The position numbers and the translations under genes are program-made. This document shows positions 7,697 to 16,897 of a stretch of 64,000 nt of DNA, in pieces. The stretch comes from an uncultured Lachnospiraceae bacterium (GTDB lineage Bacteria > Bacillota > Clostridia > Lachnospirales > Lachnospiraceae): NCBI GenBank assembly GCA_947625205.1, contig CANQNN010000007.1, forward strand, positions 1-64,000, written 5' to 3'. The notes under the pieces were generated by a model, which was not told where the DNA came from, did not search any database, and was given only the letters and a program-made list of their open reading frames with translations. Positions within the stretch are counted from its first letter, which is position 1. Each line of letters opens with the position of its first letter.

Positions 7697-8540
7697 AAAG
7701 TATAGATATATTGCTGAGCAGCAGACGCTATTCCCGGAAGAGGTACAGCAATATGATGTCGATCTTGTTAAAGAGATTATCAACAACTGCATAGCTCATT
7801 CAGATTACAGGCGGCATGGAAAGATTAACGTTGAAGAATTTGAGGATCATCTTGTTTTCATAAATGAAGGTTCTTTCATTCCGGAGACTATTGAGAAAGC
7901 ACTGGAGCCGGGCTATAAGCCGCCGTATTATCGGAATGCTTTTCTCTGTAACGCTATGGTCAACATGTATATGATTGATACGAATTCCATGGGTATCCCA
8001 ATGATTTATAATATCCAAAAAGCGAGATGTTTTCCCCTGCCGTCATATGATTTGGATGTTGTGAATCGGGTGAGTGTTACCGTTTTTGGAAAGGTCCTTG
8101 ATAAGAACTATACACGTTTACTACATTCTAATGGAAATTTGGATTTGAAGACTGTATTTTTGCTTGATCAGGTTCAGAAGAGGAAGACCATATCTAAGGA
8201 TGATTATAAAGCGCTCAGGAAAAGCGGATTGGTTGAAGGCCGATATCCGGCATTATATGTCTCCTATAAGATAGCTGAAGCTGTCGGTGATAAGGCTGGA
8301 TATGTGAGAAATAAGGGCTTGGATGAAAAAATATTAAAAGAACTAATCATATCCGCATTGAAAAATGGATCCTTAAAGAAGGCTGATATTTATGAAGCGG
8401 TGCAGCACGCATTTCCGGATGTTCTCACTGAAGAGAAGCAATATAAGAAACTTTCAAATCTCCTTCAAAAAATGAAAAAAGAAGGAATAGTGGATGTTCG
8501 TGGCAGTGCAGTTCATGCAGAATGGTTCCTTATCCAATAG
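7683..8540 (+). pseudogene. C-terminal part of an AlbA_2/RecG-like ATP-binding protein
   Basis: A frame opens right after a TAA at 7680-7682 and runs about 285 residues. The beginning (VKEIINNCIAHSDYRRHGKI, HLVFINEGSFIPE, YYRNAFLCNAMV, GIPMIY) is the GHKL-type ATPase part of the RecG-like C-terminal domain that follows AlbA_2 DNA-binding domains in bacterial and phage-defence proteins. The last 90 residues form a winged-helix-like tail. The AlbA_2 N-terminus and a start codon with ribosome site are absent. An internal ATG at 7956 lies inside the conserved domain and is not a credible start. I read it as a deletion remnant. Confidence 0.65.
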
Positions 8541-8541
8541 A

Positions 8542-8647
8542 TTTAGTCAAGGAAGTCGGTTTTTAGTCAAGGAATTAGTCAAAGAAACATGGTTATGAAG
8601 TCAAGAAGGATCCCGGAAAGCTTGTATTTCTTGGATCCTTCTTGACT
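8542..8647. repeat. Iterated AGTCAAGGA repeats and a perfect 15-bp inverted repeat
   Basis: TTTAGTCAAGGA occurs at 8542-8553 and 8562-8573, with a variant ATTAGTCAAAGA at 8574-8585. Then AGTCAAGAAGGATCC (8599-8613) pairs perfectly with GGATCCTTCTTGACT (8633-8647) around a 19-base loop. The direct repeats and the arm share AGTCAAG, so one protein or process may act on all of them. There is no immediate T run, so a classical terminator is doubtful. Confidence 0.6.
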
Positions 8648-8683
8648 AAATTATGATATGGGGTTTTTGTTTTTAGCTAAAGC

Positions 8684-8808
8684 TTAGCCCTTGCAATACC
8701 AGTCCGTCTTATACCCGTCGGCGCGGAATAAGATGTCTGGCATCCAGTCCGGAGATTTGCCCATCTGCTTGCTCGGACCGTAGGATTCGATGCGTTCCCA
8801 TTTCTCCT
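8684..8808 (-). pseudogene. Short C-terminal gene fragment
   Basis: On the minus strand an open frame of about 41 residues (contains GPSKQMGKSPDWMPDILFRA and ends WYCKG) finishes at a TAA. It has no start codon with a ribosome site and a stop lies just upstream. The even, protein-like composition suggests the tail of a lost gene, family not recognised. The rest of the gap to 8899 contains a TATAAT at 8840-8845 that may serve the macrodomain gene. Confidence 0.35.
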
Positions 8809-8899
8809 ATATGGCAGCGATACCTGTGAAATGATGTGTTATAATTAGTTACAGCATAAGATTTCAGCGCGTAAATGTTTTCAAGGGGGATAGCAGTCT

Positions 8900-9679
8900 A
8901 TGACACAGGAAGAACGAAGGATATGTTTGATCAAGGAATTGCTGAAAGAACAGCCGCGGTACAGCGGTATGCGCGTTCCGCATCATGAGGATGAACAGCG
9001 GAGGATGCTGCGTTCTCTTATGAACGTTCGGCCGCCGCATCCCGCCGGGGACGGTTTTATACGTGTGCAGGATGAGTATCTTCGGGAGGAGACGGCGCGT
9101 AAGGGCGTTACCGACTATCAGGACCTGACGCCGGTCAGGGAAGGCATTTATCTCTGGCGGGGCGATATTACAACGCTTCGGTGCGATGCCATCGTAAACG
9201 CCGCCAACAGCGGTATGACAGGCTGTTATGTACCGTGCCATGCCTGTATCGATAATTGTATCCATACTTACGCCGGTATACAGCTTAGGAACGCATGCGC
9301 GGAGCTGATCAGGGAACAGGGACATGAGGAAGAGACCGGCGGAGCGAAGATCACGCCGGCATACAACCTGCCGTGCCGGTACGTGATACACACTGTCGGA
9401 CCGATCGTTATGACTGTGCCGACACAACAGGAGGAGGCGCAGCTTGCATCCTGCTACCGTTCCTGTATGGAATGCGCGGAGCAAAACGGTGTAAGGAGTA
9501 TTGCGTTCTGCTGTATCTCCACGGGAGAATTTCATTTTCCAAACGACATGGCGGCGCGGATCGCGGTGCGGACTGTCAGGGAATACCGGGAGCAGACCGG
9601 CAGCGGCATGGAGGTGATTTTTAATGTCTTTAAAGAAACCGATTACAGGATCTACGAGGAGCTGCTTGGAAGAGACTGA
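8900..9679 (+). CDS. Zinc-dependent macrodomain protein-ADP-ribosyl hydrolase
   Basis: 259 residues. The macrodomain occupies about residues 85-255: DAIVNAANSGMTGCYVPCHAC holds the ribose-binding Asn and the Cys/His zinc ligands, and CIDNCIHTYAG completes the zinc loop special to the Zn-macro class. GAKITPAYNLP and the HTVGP strand are conserved macrodomain features. The family removes ADP-ribose from proteins and is genetically tied to class M sirtuins. The N-terminal 80 residues form the helical extension seen in these enzymes. The ribosome site AGGGGG at 8883-8888 is slightly far from the ATG. The next gene starts inside its last codons. Confidence 0.88.
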   Translation: MTQEERRICLIKELLKEQPRYSGMRVPHHEDEQRRMLRSLMNVRPPHPAGDGFIRVQDEYLREETARKGVTDYQDLTPVREGIYLWRGDITTLRCDAIVNAANSGMTGCYVPCHACIDNCIHTYAGIQLRNACAELIREQGHEEETGGAKITPAYNLPCRYVIHTVGPIVMTVPTQQEEAQLASCYRSCMECAEQNGVRSIAFCCISTGEFHFPNDMAARIAVRTVREYREQTGSGMEVIFNVFKETDYRIYEELLGRD

Positions 9680-10541
9680 ATGTCTTAAAAAGGCGCTGGC
9701 TCATGCTGATTGTATCGTGATCGGCGCTGGCGCGGGACTGTCCACGGCGGCGGGTTATACTTATACGGGAGAGCGTTTCAACAGATATTTTGGTGATTTT
9801 GCAGACAAATACGGATTTCGGGATATGTATTCGGGCGGCTTCTATCCTTACGATACGCCGGAAGAGCATTGGGCGTACTGGAGCCGTTATATTTATATTA
9901 ACCGTTACATGAATGCGCCGGGGAGGGTGTATGAAGATCTGTTTGCTATAGTGAAGGATAAGGATTATTTTGTCATTACCACGAATGTGGACCACTGTTT
10001 TCAGAAGGCGGGCTTCGACAAAAAGAGACTGTTTTATACCCAGGGGGATTACGGGCTGTTTCAGTGCAGCGCGCCCTGCCATCAGGAAACGTACGATAAT
10101 GAAGACACTGTCCGTAGTATGGTGGAAGAACAGGGGTATGCTGTCAGTGAAAGCGACGGGCTGATCCTGCCGGGCGGTGTGGCACCTAAGATGTATGTCC
10201 CGTCCGCGCTTGTGCCCCATTGCCCGAAGTGCGGCAGACCGATGACTATGAATCTGCGCGCCGACAATACTTTTGTGGAAAACGAGGGGTGGCATCTGGC
10301 GGCGGAGCGATATGAGGATTTCCTGCGTGCGAGGCAGGGAGAGCGGATTTTATTTCTGGAGCTTGGGGTAGGTTACAACACTCCCGGCATCATCAAATAT
10401 CCATTCTGGCGGATGACGGCGGACGATCCACAGGCGGTATATGCGTGCGTGAATTACGGGGAGGCGGTCTGCCCGGAGGAGATTGCAGACAGAAGCATCG
10501 TGGTTAATGCGGAAATTGATTTCTCTCACTTCCTATGCTAA
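9624..10541 (+). CDS. Class M sirtuin (SirTM), putative protein ADP-ribosyltransferase
   Basis: 305 residues, starting at an ATG with a perfect GGAGGTG (9610-9616), so it overlaps the macrodomain gene by 56 bases. The NAD-binding strand IGAGAGLSTAAG, TTNVD, and QGDYG in place of the usual catalytic HG are the signature of SirTM, which ADP-ribosylates rather than deacetylates. Zinc ligands are CSAPC and CPKCG. In other Firmicutes and fungi SirTM and Zn-macro act in opposition on a lipoylated GcvH-like carrier, with a lipoate ligase in the operon. Neither of those genes is in this window. The pair is presumably part of a redox or oxidative-stress response, inferred from the family. Confidence 0.88.
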   Translation: MSLKKPITGSTRSCLEETECLKKALAHADCIVIGAGAGLSTAAGYTYTGERFNRYFGDFADKYGFRDMYSGGFYPYDTPEEHWAYWSRYIYINRYMNAPGRVYEDLFAIVKDKDYFVITTNVDHCFQKAGFDKKRLFYTQGDYGLFQCSAPCHQETYDNEDTVRSMVEEQGYAVSESDGLILPGGVAPKMYVPSALVPHCPKCGRPMTMNLRADNTFVENEGWHLAAERYEDFLRARQGERILFLELGVGYNTPGIIKYPFWRMTADDPQAVYACVNYGEAVCPEEIADRSIVVNAEIDFSHFLC

Positions 10542-10605
10542 AATAACATCGGTAAATCATTTGTATGTGATAATTTTGATGTTACTAAGGAGTAAGAAAT
10601 CGGAC

Positions 10606-13578
10606 ATGAAAAAGTGGCTGGGGAGAATACTGCCGGGATTTCTGACGTGTTTAATCGGAATCGTTGCCTTGATGATAGGAATCTTTTATTTCAGTTTTAT
10701 TTCCCGAAGAATATATGAGGACAGTACGGATCATCTGGAGGAGATCTACAGCCAGGTGAACCGTTCTTTTGGCGCGTTTGTCGATAGGAACTGGGGACTG
10801 CTGGAGAGCTGGGGAGACAGCTTTGTTCTAAATGATGAGGCCCGGGACGGCGGATTCGGCGAATTTATAGAAAGCCAGCGGCAATATTGGGGCTTTTCAG
10901 ATTTTTATTTCCTGTCCGGTGATAAGAAGGGCATGTCTGTCGATGGCAGCGAGGAGATCATGGAGCTGGGAGAAGCATGGGACATGCTTATGCAGCAGAA
11001 ACAACCTGTGATGATCGGAGCGACATTGTCCGGAAGTCAGGATGTCACCGTGTTTGCGATTCCCGTACAGCATGGAAGCTACGGCGGATTTGATTATGAC
11101 GCTATTGCTGTCTGCTATACCAATATGGACCTGGCGGCGTCTCTGAATGTAGACGCTTTCTCCGGGCAGGGCAGATGTTTTGTGATCCACAACGACGGAA
11201 GGGTGCTGCTTTCCACACAGGCGGGCGGCAATGTGTTTGAGAATTATCTGGTATATCTGAAGGCGGTGTCCGATCTGAAGGAAGAAGAACTGACGCAGAT
11301 GCAGAACGACTGGCAGAATGGGACCGCCGGACTTTTGCAGTGTGACATAGGCGGTGTCGGTCATTGTATTCTGTATCAGCCTGTGGGTTATCAGGACTAT
11401 TTCCTGTTAAGCGTGGTGCCGCAGAATGCGGTCAGCGCCGGTTTCCTTTCGGTTCAGAAGGCAACGATGGACGTCCTGTTTGTGATTTTTTTGCTTCTGA
11501 CGGCGGCAATGATACTTATGTTTATCGTGCGCAGCCACAACCAGTCTCGGAAGAGCAGGATGGAGCTTCAGTACAGGGAGCGTATGTTTGATGTACTATC
11601 CAACAACGTGGATGATATCTTTATCATGCTGAACGCCGAAAATTATCAGGTGGACTATATCAGTCCTAATATAGAGCGGCTGCTGGGTCTTCCGGTCAGC
11701 GAGGTCAGGGAAAATATAAAGGCGCTGGAGAAATGCGCACTTGGACGGGACATTGTAATACCCAAAGAAGAGCTGGAAGCAATCTCCGTCAACGATAAGA
11801 AAAACTGGGAATACGAATATATGCACCAGACTACGGGCGAGCGGCGCTTCTATAGGATGACTGCATACTGTATGAGTATTCAGGATGTCAGGAAGTATAT
11901 TGTCATGCTGTCCGACCGTACGCAGGAGAAGCAGATGAATCAGCAGCTGCAGGAGGCATTGACGGCGGCCAGAAGCGCCAATGAGGCGAAGAGTAATTTC
12001 CTGTCAAATATGTCCCACGATATCCGCACGCCGATGAATGCTATCGTAGGTTTTGCAATGCTGCTGGAGAAGGATGCGGACAACGCCGACAAGGTGCGTG
12101 AGTATATCGGCAAGATAACAGCATCAAGCCATCATCTTCTCAGCCTGATCAATGATGTGCTGGATATGAGTAAGATCGAAAGCGGCAAGACGTCCCTGAA
12201 TGTAGACCGCTTCAGCCTGCCGGAGCTTCTGGAAGAGCTGAGCATCATACTGATGCCGCAGGCAAAGGCGAAAGGGCAGAGCTTCAGGACCTACGTACAG
12301 GGTGCGCCGCCGGAGCAGATAGTCGGGGACAGGCTTCGTTTGAATCAGATCCTGCTCAATCTGTTATCCAATGCGATCAAATATACGCAGGACGGAGGCA
12401 AAATAGAATTTACTGTATGCGAGCTGCCCACGGCGGCGCCGCAGTATGTCAAATTACAGTTTGTCGTAAGGGACAACGGTATCGGGATGAGCGAGGAATT
12501 CCAGAAGCATATCTTTGCGCCGTTCAGCAGAGAGATCAGTTCCGTTACCAACAAGGTGCAGGGTACCGGTCTCGGCATGGCGATCACGAAAAATCTGGTG
12601 GATCTGATGGGCGGCATCATTCGGGTGGAGAGCGCGCCGGGCGAGGGCAGTACGTTCACCGTGGAATTGTCCTTCGTACTCCCCGAGCAGGAGGAAGAGG
12701 AGGCGTGGTACAGCCAGAAAGTTACCAGAGTTCTTGTGGCGGATGACGAGGAAGACGTGTGCCTGGATGTAAAAGAAATGATGCGGGATACCGGTGTGGA
12801 GGTATCCTGTGTGACAGATGGCGAAGCGGCTGTAGAGATGGCGGTTGGGGCGCATGAGCGCGGAGAGGATTACAATGTGATCCTGTTAGACTGGAAGATG
12901 CCGGGGATGAACGGCGTTGAGACGGCGCGCCGGATTCGTGACCGGGTGGGAGAGGAAGTACCGATCCTGGTATTGACGTCCTATGACTGGAGTGAGATAG
13001 AGACGGAGGCACGCCAGGCGGGTATCAACGCGTTTATGCCGAAGCCGTTCTTCGTGTCTACCTTCTGGCAGACTATCAAGCCGTTGTTCATCGACTATGC
13101 AGAGACCAGGGAGATCGAAGTCGAAACGCCAAAGAGTGTGATGAACGGGCGGCGTTTTCTCGTGGCTGAGGATAATGAACTTAATGCAGAGATTTTGACG
13201 GAAATGCTGAACATAGAGGGCGCAGACAGCGAGTTGGCGGTGAACGGTAAAGAAGCTGTGGAGATGTTTGAGAAGTCCGAACCGGGATATTACGATATGA
13301 TCCTGATGGACGTGCAGATGCCCGTGATGAACGGTTACGAGGCCACAAGACAGATAAGGGCCGGGTCGCATCCAGGCGCTAAGACAATTCCTATAGCGGC
13401 AATGACGGCGAACACTTTTGCCGAAGATGTGAGGGACGCAATGGACGCCGGAATGGACGGTCATCTGGCGAAGCCGATCGATATGGACGCTGTGCGCGAG
13501 CTGGTAGGGCGGCTCTTAAGCCAGGCGGACCGGAATAAGGCGGAAGTGATTGCTGCGGAAGGAGGAAATGGCGGATGA
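10606..13578 (+). CDS. Hybrid sensor histidine kinase with two receiver domains
   Basis: About 990 residues from the ATG at 10606 (AAGGAG upstream, spacing a little long); a longer reading to 10483 runs into the sirtuin gene. Order: membrane segment about 6-28, extracellular Cache-like sensor about 35-280, second membrane segment about 286-308, PAS 330-430, HisKA with His471 in SHDIRTPMNA, HATPase with G-boxes about 580-695, REC1 (DDEE, phospho-Asp762 in LLDWKMPG) and REC2 (EDN, phospho-Asp902 in LMDVQMP). No HPt domain and no separate response regulator with DNA-binding output is adjacent. The solute-binding lipoprotein starts in its last codons, so its ligand may feed the sensor. Confidence 0.9.
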   Translation: MKKWLGRILPGFLTCLIGIVALMIGIFYFSFISRRIYEDSTDHLEEIYSQVNRSFGAFVDRNWGLLESWGDSFVLNDEARDGGFGEFIESQRQYWGFSDFYFLSGDKKGMSVDGSEEIMELGEAWDMLMQQKQPVMIGATLSGSQDVTVFAIPVQHGSYGGFDYDAIAVCYTNMDLAASLNVDAFSGQGRCFVIHNDGRVLLSTQAGGNVFENYLVYLKAVSDLKEEELTQMQNDWQNGTAGLLQCDIGGVGHCILYQPVGYQDYFLLSVVPQNAVSAGFLSVQKATMDVLFVIFLLLTAAMILMFIVRSHNQSRKSRMELQYRERMFDVLSNNVDDIFIMLNAENYQVDYISPNIERLLGLPVSEVRENIKALEKCALGRDIVIPKEELEAISVNDKKNWEYEYMHQTTGERRFYRMTAYCMSIQDVRKYIVMLSDRTQEKQMNQQLQEALTAARSANEAKSNFLSNMSHDIRTPMNAIVGFAMLLEKDADNADKVREYIGKITASSHHLLSLINDVLDMSKIESGKTSLNVDRFSLPELLEELSIILMPQAKAKGQSFRTYVQGAPPEQIVGDRLRLNQILLNLLSNAIKYTQDGGKIEFTVCELPTAAPQYVKLQFVVRDNGIGMSEEFQKHIFAPFSREISSVTNKVQGTGLGMAITKNLVDLMGGIIRVESAPGEGSTFTVELSFVLPEQEEEEAWYSQKVTRVLVADDEEDVCLDVKEMMRDTGVEVSCVTDGEAAVEMAVGAHERGEDYNVILLDWKMPGMNGVETARRIRDRVGEEVPILVLTSYDWSEIETEARQAGINAFMPKPFFVSTFWQTIKPLFIDYAETREIEVETPKSVMNGRRFLVAEDNELNAEILTEMLNIEGADSELAVNGKEAVEMFEKSEPGYYDMILMDVQMPVMNGYEATRQIRAGSHPGAKTIPIAAMTANTFAEDVRDAMDAGMDGHLAKPIDMDAVRELVGRLLSQADRNKAEVIAAEGGNGG

Positions 13579-14852
13579 TAAAGAGATGTATCTCGATATT
13601 ACTGGCTGTGGTAACAGTGTTATCCATGACGTCCTGCAGCATCGGAAAAGGCGGTGGCGAGGAGCAGATCACCCTCACGATCATGGGGAAGAAAACCGAT
13701 CTTGCCAAAAGCTATATGACGGATATCTTTGAACGGTATGAGAAGGAGACGGGCAATAAGCTTGATATTGTCGCCTATGAGGATGCCGACTATGAGGCTG
13801 AAGCCGCCGCCAGATTCGCTAAAGGCGATGTGCCCGACGTTTTCTTACATTTTCATAATGCGGATCTTAACGATTTCGATGTTGCCAATAATTTTTATTA
13901 TCTGAATAATGAGACGTGGGTTTCCGATCTGACGGACAGTGCGCGCGAATACTGTGAGGACGGGGACGGAAATCTGCTGGGCCTTCCGTTCTGGGAAAGC
14001 TCTGTGTCCGGCTGCTACTATAATAAAACGATACTGGACAGTCTGGGTTTAAAACCCGCCACGAAGCAGGCTGAGTTTGATGTTCTGTGCCAGGCGCTTG
14101 CAGATGCGGGTTACACGCCGATCTGCTGGCCCGGGAACGGCTGTTCCTGGATGATACAGTTCGGATTAGATCCTGTCTTTGCGGATGATCCGCAGATACT
14201 TGAGAAGATCAATAAGAACGAGATCGCCTACGCCGATATTCCCGAGGTGACGGATATGGTGCAGTGGGTGTCGGATGCCGCTGCAAAAGGGTGGTTCGGC
14301 GATGATTATATGAACACCGGATGGTCCGAGATCAGCCCGGTCTTAAGTTCGGGCGAGGCAGTTATGACGTTTATCTGGGACACCTGGTTTTATACGGATT
14401 TTGAGGCGGGAAATCAATATACAGTTGACGATTTTGCATTGATGCCTGTGTTTATGAATACGGTTGACGGCGGTACATACGAGGGTGGCAACCTGAACAT
14501 GATGATGGTCAACAAAAACGGCGCGCAGGTGGAAGCGGCGCTGGATTTCCTGTCGTTTTGTGCGACTCCGGAGAATTATAATGCTGCGTTTGACGGTATA
14601 TCCACGGTAAGCTGCTTTAAAGGTCAGACGACCAATATTCAGTCGCCGATGGTGACGGATGCAGGCGACTCCATTGCGGCAAACTGCCGTGTGTCCACTG
14701 CGGCGTCCAGGGTGATCGGTTACAGCGCGGATGAGGTCGCGGCAGTATTTACAGATATGTTCCTTGGCAGGATCGATGTAGCCGGCTGCGTGAAGCGCAT
14801 GGATGAAAAGCGTATTGCGACAGCCAGAAGCGAGGGCGCGGATGGATTCTGA
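13575..14852 (+). CDS. Extracellular solute-binding lipoprotein (sugar ABC type)
   Basis: 425 residues. The signal peptide ends in lipobox MTSC (Cys21). The body has the family 1 solute-binding look: an ITLTIMGKK first strand, RFAKGDVPDVF, GLPFWESSVSGCYYNK, and GEAVMTFIWDTW. The start overlaps the kinase stop by ATGA, so translation is coupled. No permease or ATPase gene lies nearby. I infer that it captures a ligand for the kinase rather than for transport, as in other kinase/binding-protein pairs, but it could also serve a distant permease. Confidence 0.85.
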   Translation: MIKRCISILLAVVTVLSMTSCSIGKGGGEEQITLTIMGKKTDLAKSYMTDIFERYEKETGNKLDIVAYEDADYEAEAAARFAKGDVPDVFLHFHNADLNDFDVANNFYYLNNETWVSDLTDSAREYCEDGDGNLLGLPFWESSVSGCYYNKTILDSLGLKPATKQAEFDVLCQALADAGYTPICWPGNGCSWMIQFGLDPVFADDPQILEKINKNEIAYADIPEVTDMVQWVSDAAAKGWFGDDYMNTGWSEISPVLSSGEAVMTFIWDTWFYTDFEAGNQYTVDDFALMPVFMNTVDGGTYEGGNLNMMMVNKNGAQVEAALDFLSFCATPENYNAAFDGISTVSCFKGQTTNIQSPMVTDAGDSIAANCRVSTAASRVIGYSADEVAAVFTDMFLGRIDVAGCVKRMDEKRIATARSEGADGF

Positions 14853-15414
14853 TAAAAAACCGTATTGGAAACTGTTTACTTCAACGTTTAAATTAAGCGC
14901 CTGTACATTTGGCGGCGGATTCGTGATCATACCGCTGATGCGCAGGAAGTTCGTGGAAGAGCTTCATTGGATAGAAGAACAGGAGATGCTGGACTTAACT
15001 GCTATCGCGCAGTCGTCACCCGGAGCAATAGCGGTCAACGCCTCCGTTCTTGTGGGGTATCGTGTGGCGGGACTGCCCGGTGCTTTGATAACAGTGCTTG
15101 GAACGGTGCTTCCGCCTCTGATCATATTGTCTGCTGTCTCGTTTTTCTATACTCTGGTCAGGGATAATGCGGTCATCAGCATGATCATGAAGGGCATGCT
15201 TGCCGGTGTGGCGGCGGTTATCTTCGATGTGGTCATCACATTGGGCGGGGATATCGTGCGGGGAAAAAGGCGGCTGCCCATAGCGGTGCTTCTGGCATCT
15301 TTTGTGGCTGTCCGTTTTCTGCATATCAATATTATTGTGATCATTCTGGTCTGCGGTGCAGTCGGGGCGGCCGATACTTATATCCATAGGAAGAAGGAGG
15401 ACGCCGGACAATGA
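14842..15414 (+). CDS. chrA: CHR-family transporter, first short subunit
   Basis: 190 residues from the ATG at 14842, which overlaps the lipoprotein stop by 11 bases; the longer reading to 14803 is unlikely. It has the CHR fold: FKLSACTFGGGFVIIPLM, then AIAQSSPGAIAVN, and about six membrane segments. Short CHR proteins work as pairs forming one transporter, in which chromate is the studied substrate. In anaerobes the natural substrate is unknown. The partner starts in its stop codon. Confidence 0.87.
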   Translation: MDSDKKPYWKLFTSTFKLSACTFGGGFVIIPLMRRKFVEELHWIEEQEMLDLTAIAQSSPGAIAVNASVLVGYRVAGLPGALITVLGTVLPPLIILSAVSFFYTLVRDNAVISMIMKGMLAGVAAVIFDVVITLGGDIVRGKRRLPIAVLLASFVAVRFLHINIIVIILVCGAVGAADTYIHRKKEDAGQ

Positions 15415-15974
15415 TTTATCTGGAATTGCTGTGGAGCTTTATACAGATCGGGTTGTTCAGCATCGGCGGCGGCTACGCGGCTGTTCCTCTGATCCAGCAT
15501 CAGGTGGTCGATACGCATGGGTGGCTTACCATGACACAGTTTGCGGACATCGTGACGATAGCGGAAATGACGCCCGGGCCAATCGCCATCAACTCGGCAA
15601 CCTTTGTAGGAATACAGGTAGCGGGCATTGCCGGGGCGGTTGTCGCTACGGCCGGATGTGTGCTGCCCTCTTTTGTCATTGTTATGCTGCTTGCCTGTGT
15701 ATACTACCGTTTCCGCGGGCTTACGATGGTGCAGGGGATCCTGCAGGGACTTCGCCCGGCAGTGGTTGCCATGATCGCATCGGCGGGAATCTCGCTTCTG
15801 CTTCTTTCATTATATGGGCAGCAGACGCTTCCCGATGAGCCGGGCGGTATTGACCGGATCGCTGTGTGCCTGTTTGCGGCGGGGCTTTTTGTTCTGCGGC
15901 GGTGGAAGGTAAATCCGGTCTGCGTGATGGTGTGCGCGGGCGCTGCGGGGCTCGTACTGTATTCCGTGTTCTGA
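15411..15974 (+). CDS. chrA: CHR-family transporter, second short subunit
   Basis: 187 residues, starting at ATGA overlap with the first subunit. It is homologous to it: FIQIGLFSIGGGYAAVPLIQ and AEMTPGPIAINSATFVG correspond to the two halves of the conserved CHR motif, followed by membrane segments and an open C-terminus. With the partner it should give one inner-membrane anion transporter. It is the last of four overlapping genes that start with the histidine kinase, so transport may be under that kinase's control or simply co-expressed. Confidence 0.87.
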   Translation: MIYLELLWSFIQIGLFSIGGGYAAVPLIQHQVVDTHGWLTMTQFADIVTIAEMTPGPIAINSATFVGIQVAGIAGAVVATAGCVLPSFVIVMLLACVYYRFRGLTMVQGILQGLRPAVVAMIASAGISLLLLSLYGQQTLPDEPGGIDRIAVCLFAAGLFVLRRWKVNPVCVMVCAGAAGLVLYSVF

Positions 15975-16040
15975 CAGTTCAAACGCGGCGCAATATAACA
16001 AACCGGCTATGGAAAAAGATATCTGCGGAGGAGACAGGTA

Positions 16041-16883
16041 ATGATGAAAGCGGCGCTTACAGCCTGTTCGGATTCCATGCTGCTGTACCGGCATGAAGAG
16101 ATCGAACGGTTAAAATTGCTTATGGAAAGGGAAGGACTTGCGGTTACGGTCAGTCCCTGTCTGTTCGAGCCTTTTCACGGTCCCTCGGGAAAAGAGAAGG
16201 CGGGAGATCTGATGCGTTATTTTTGCGATGACGACATGGATTTTATCTTCGATGTCTCAGGCGGCGATATTGCCAATTCCGTACTGGAATGGCTGGATTA
16301 CGACAGGATCCGTGACAGCCGGGCGCTCTTTTGCGGATACAGCGACCTTTCAACGGTCCTTAATGCGATCTATACACGCGCCGGGCGGGAGACGGTGAAC
16401 TATCAGGTGCGGAACCTTCTCTATGACAATGCGGGGGCGGCGGGCAGTTATTTCCGGGGGAAAATATTGCCTAAGCAGGTGGGCGCGGAGGATCTTGCCT
16501 ATGAGTTTCTGCGCGGCGATGCCATGCGGGGCAGAGTGCTCGGCGGCAATATCCGCTGTTTTCTAAAGCTGGCGGGTACGCCCTTTTTCCCGGATCTTGA
16601 CGGTGCGATCCTGCTTCTGGAGGCCTTCAGCGGAAGCGTCATGAAAATGACGGCATATCTGCACCAGCTTAAGCAGCTCGGAGCGTTTGAGAAGATCAAC
16701 GGGATACTGTTAGGCACATTTACCGAGATGGAAGAAAAGAAACTGACGCCGACGATGGCGCAGCTTGTCCGGGAGATCGTTCCGCCGTCTGTTCCCATAG
16801 CGGCGACTCCTTATATCGGGCATGGAACTGACGCAAGAGCGATTGTGATCGGGAGAGAATACAGTTTTAACAGCGTAAGATAA
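16041..16883 (+). CDS. S66-family LD-carboxypeptidase-like protein
   Basis: 280 residues, GGAGGA upstream. The S66 signature is visible: GYSDLS gives the nucleophile Ser101, LLLEAFSGS supplies the acidic residue near 198, and GHGTDAR the His near 266. The family includes muramoyl-tetrapeptide LD-carboxypeptidase LdcA in peptidoglycan recycling and the microcin C immunity protein MccF. It is slightly shorter than LdcA and its N-terminus lacks the usual GD-x-I-GI-x-APSS strand. No signal peptide, so cytoplasmic. Substrate cannot be assigned. Confidence 0.8.
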   Translation: MMKAALTACSDSMLLYRHEEIERLKLLMEREGLAVTVSPCLFEPFHGPSGKEKAGDLMRYFCDDDMDFIFDVSGGDIANSVLEWLDYDRIRDSRALFCGYSDLSTVLNAIYTRAGRETVNYQVRNLLYDNAGAAGSYFRGKILPKQVGAEDLAYEFLRGDAMRGRVLGGNIRCFLKLAGTPFFPDLDGAILLLEAFSGSVMKMTAYLHQLKQLGAFEKINGILLGTFTEMEEKKLTPTMAQLVREIVPPSVPIAATPYIGHGTDARAIVIGREYSFNSVR

Positions 16884-16897
16884 GGGGGTGGGTCAGA

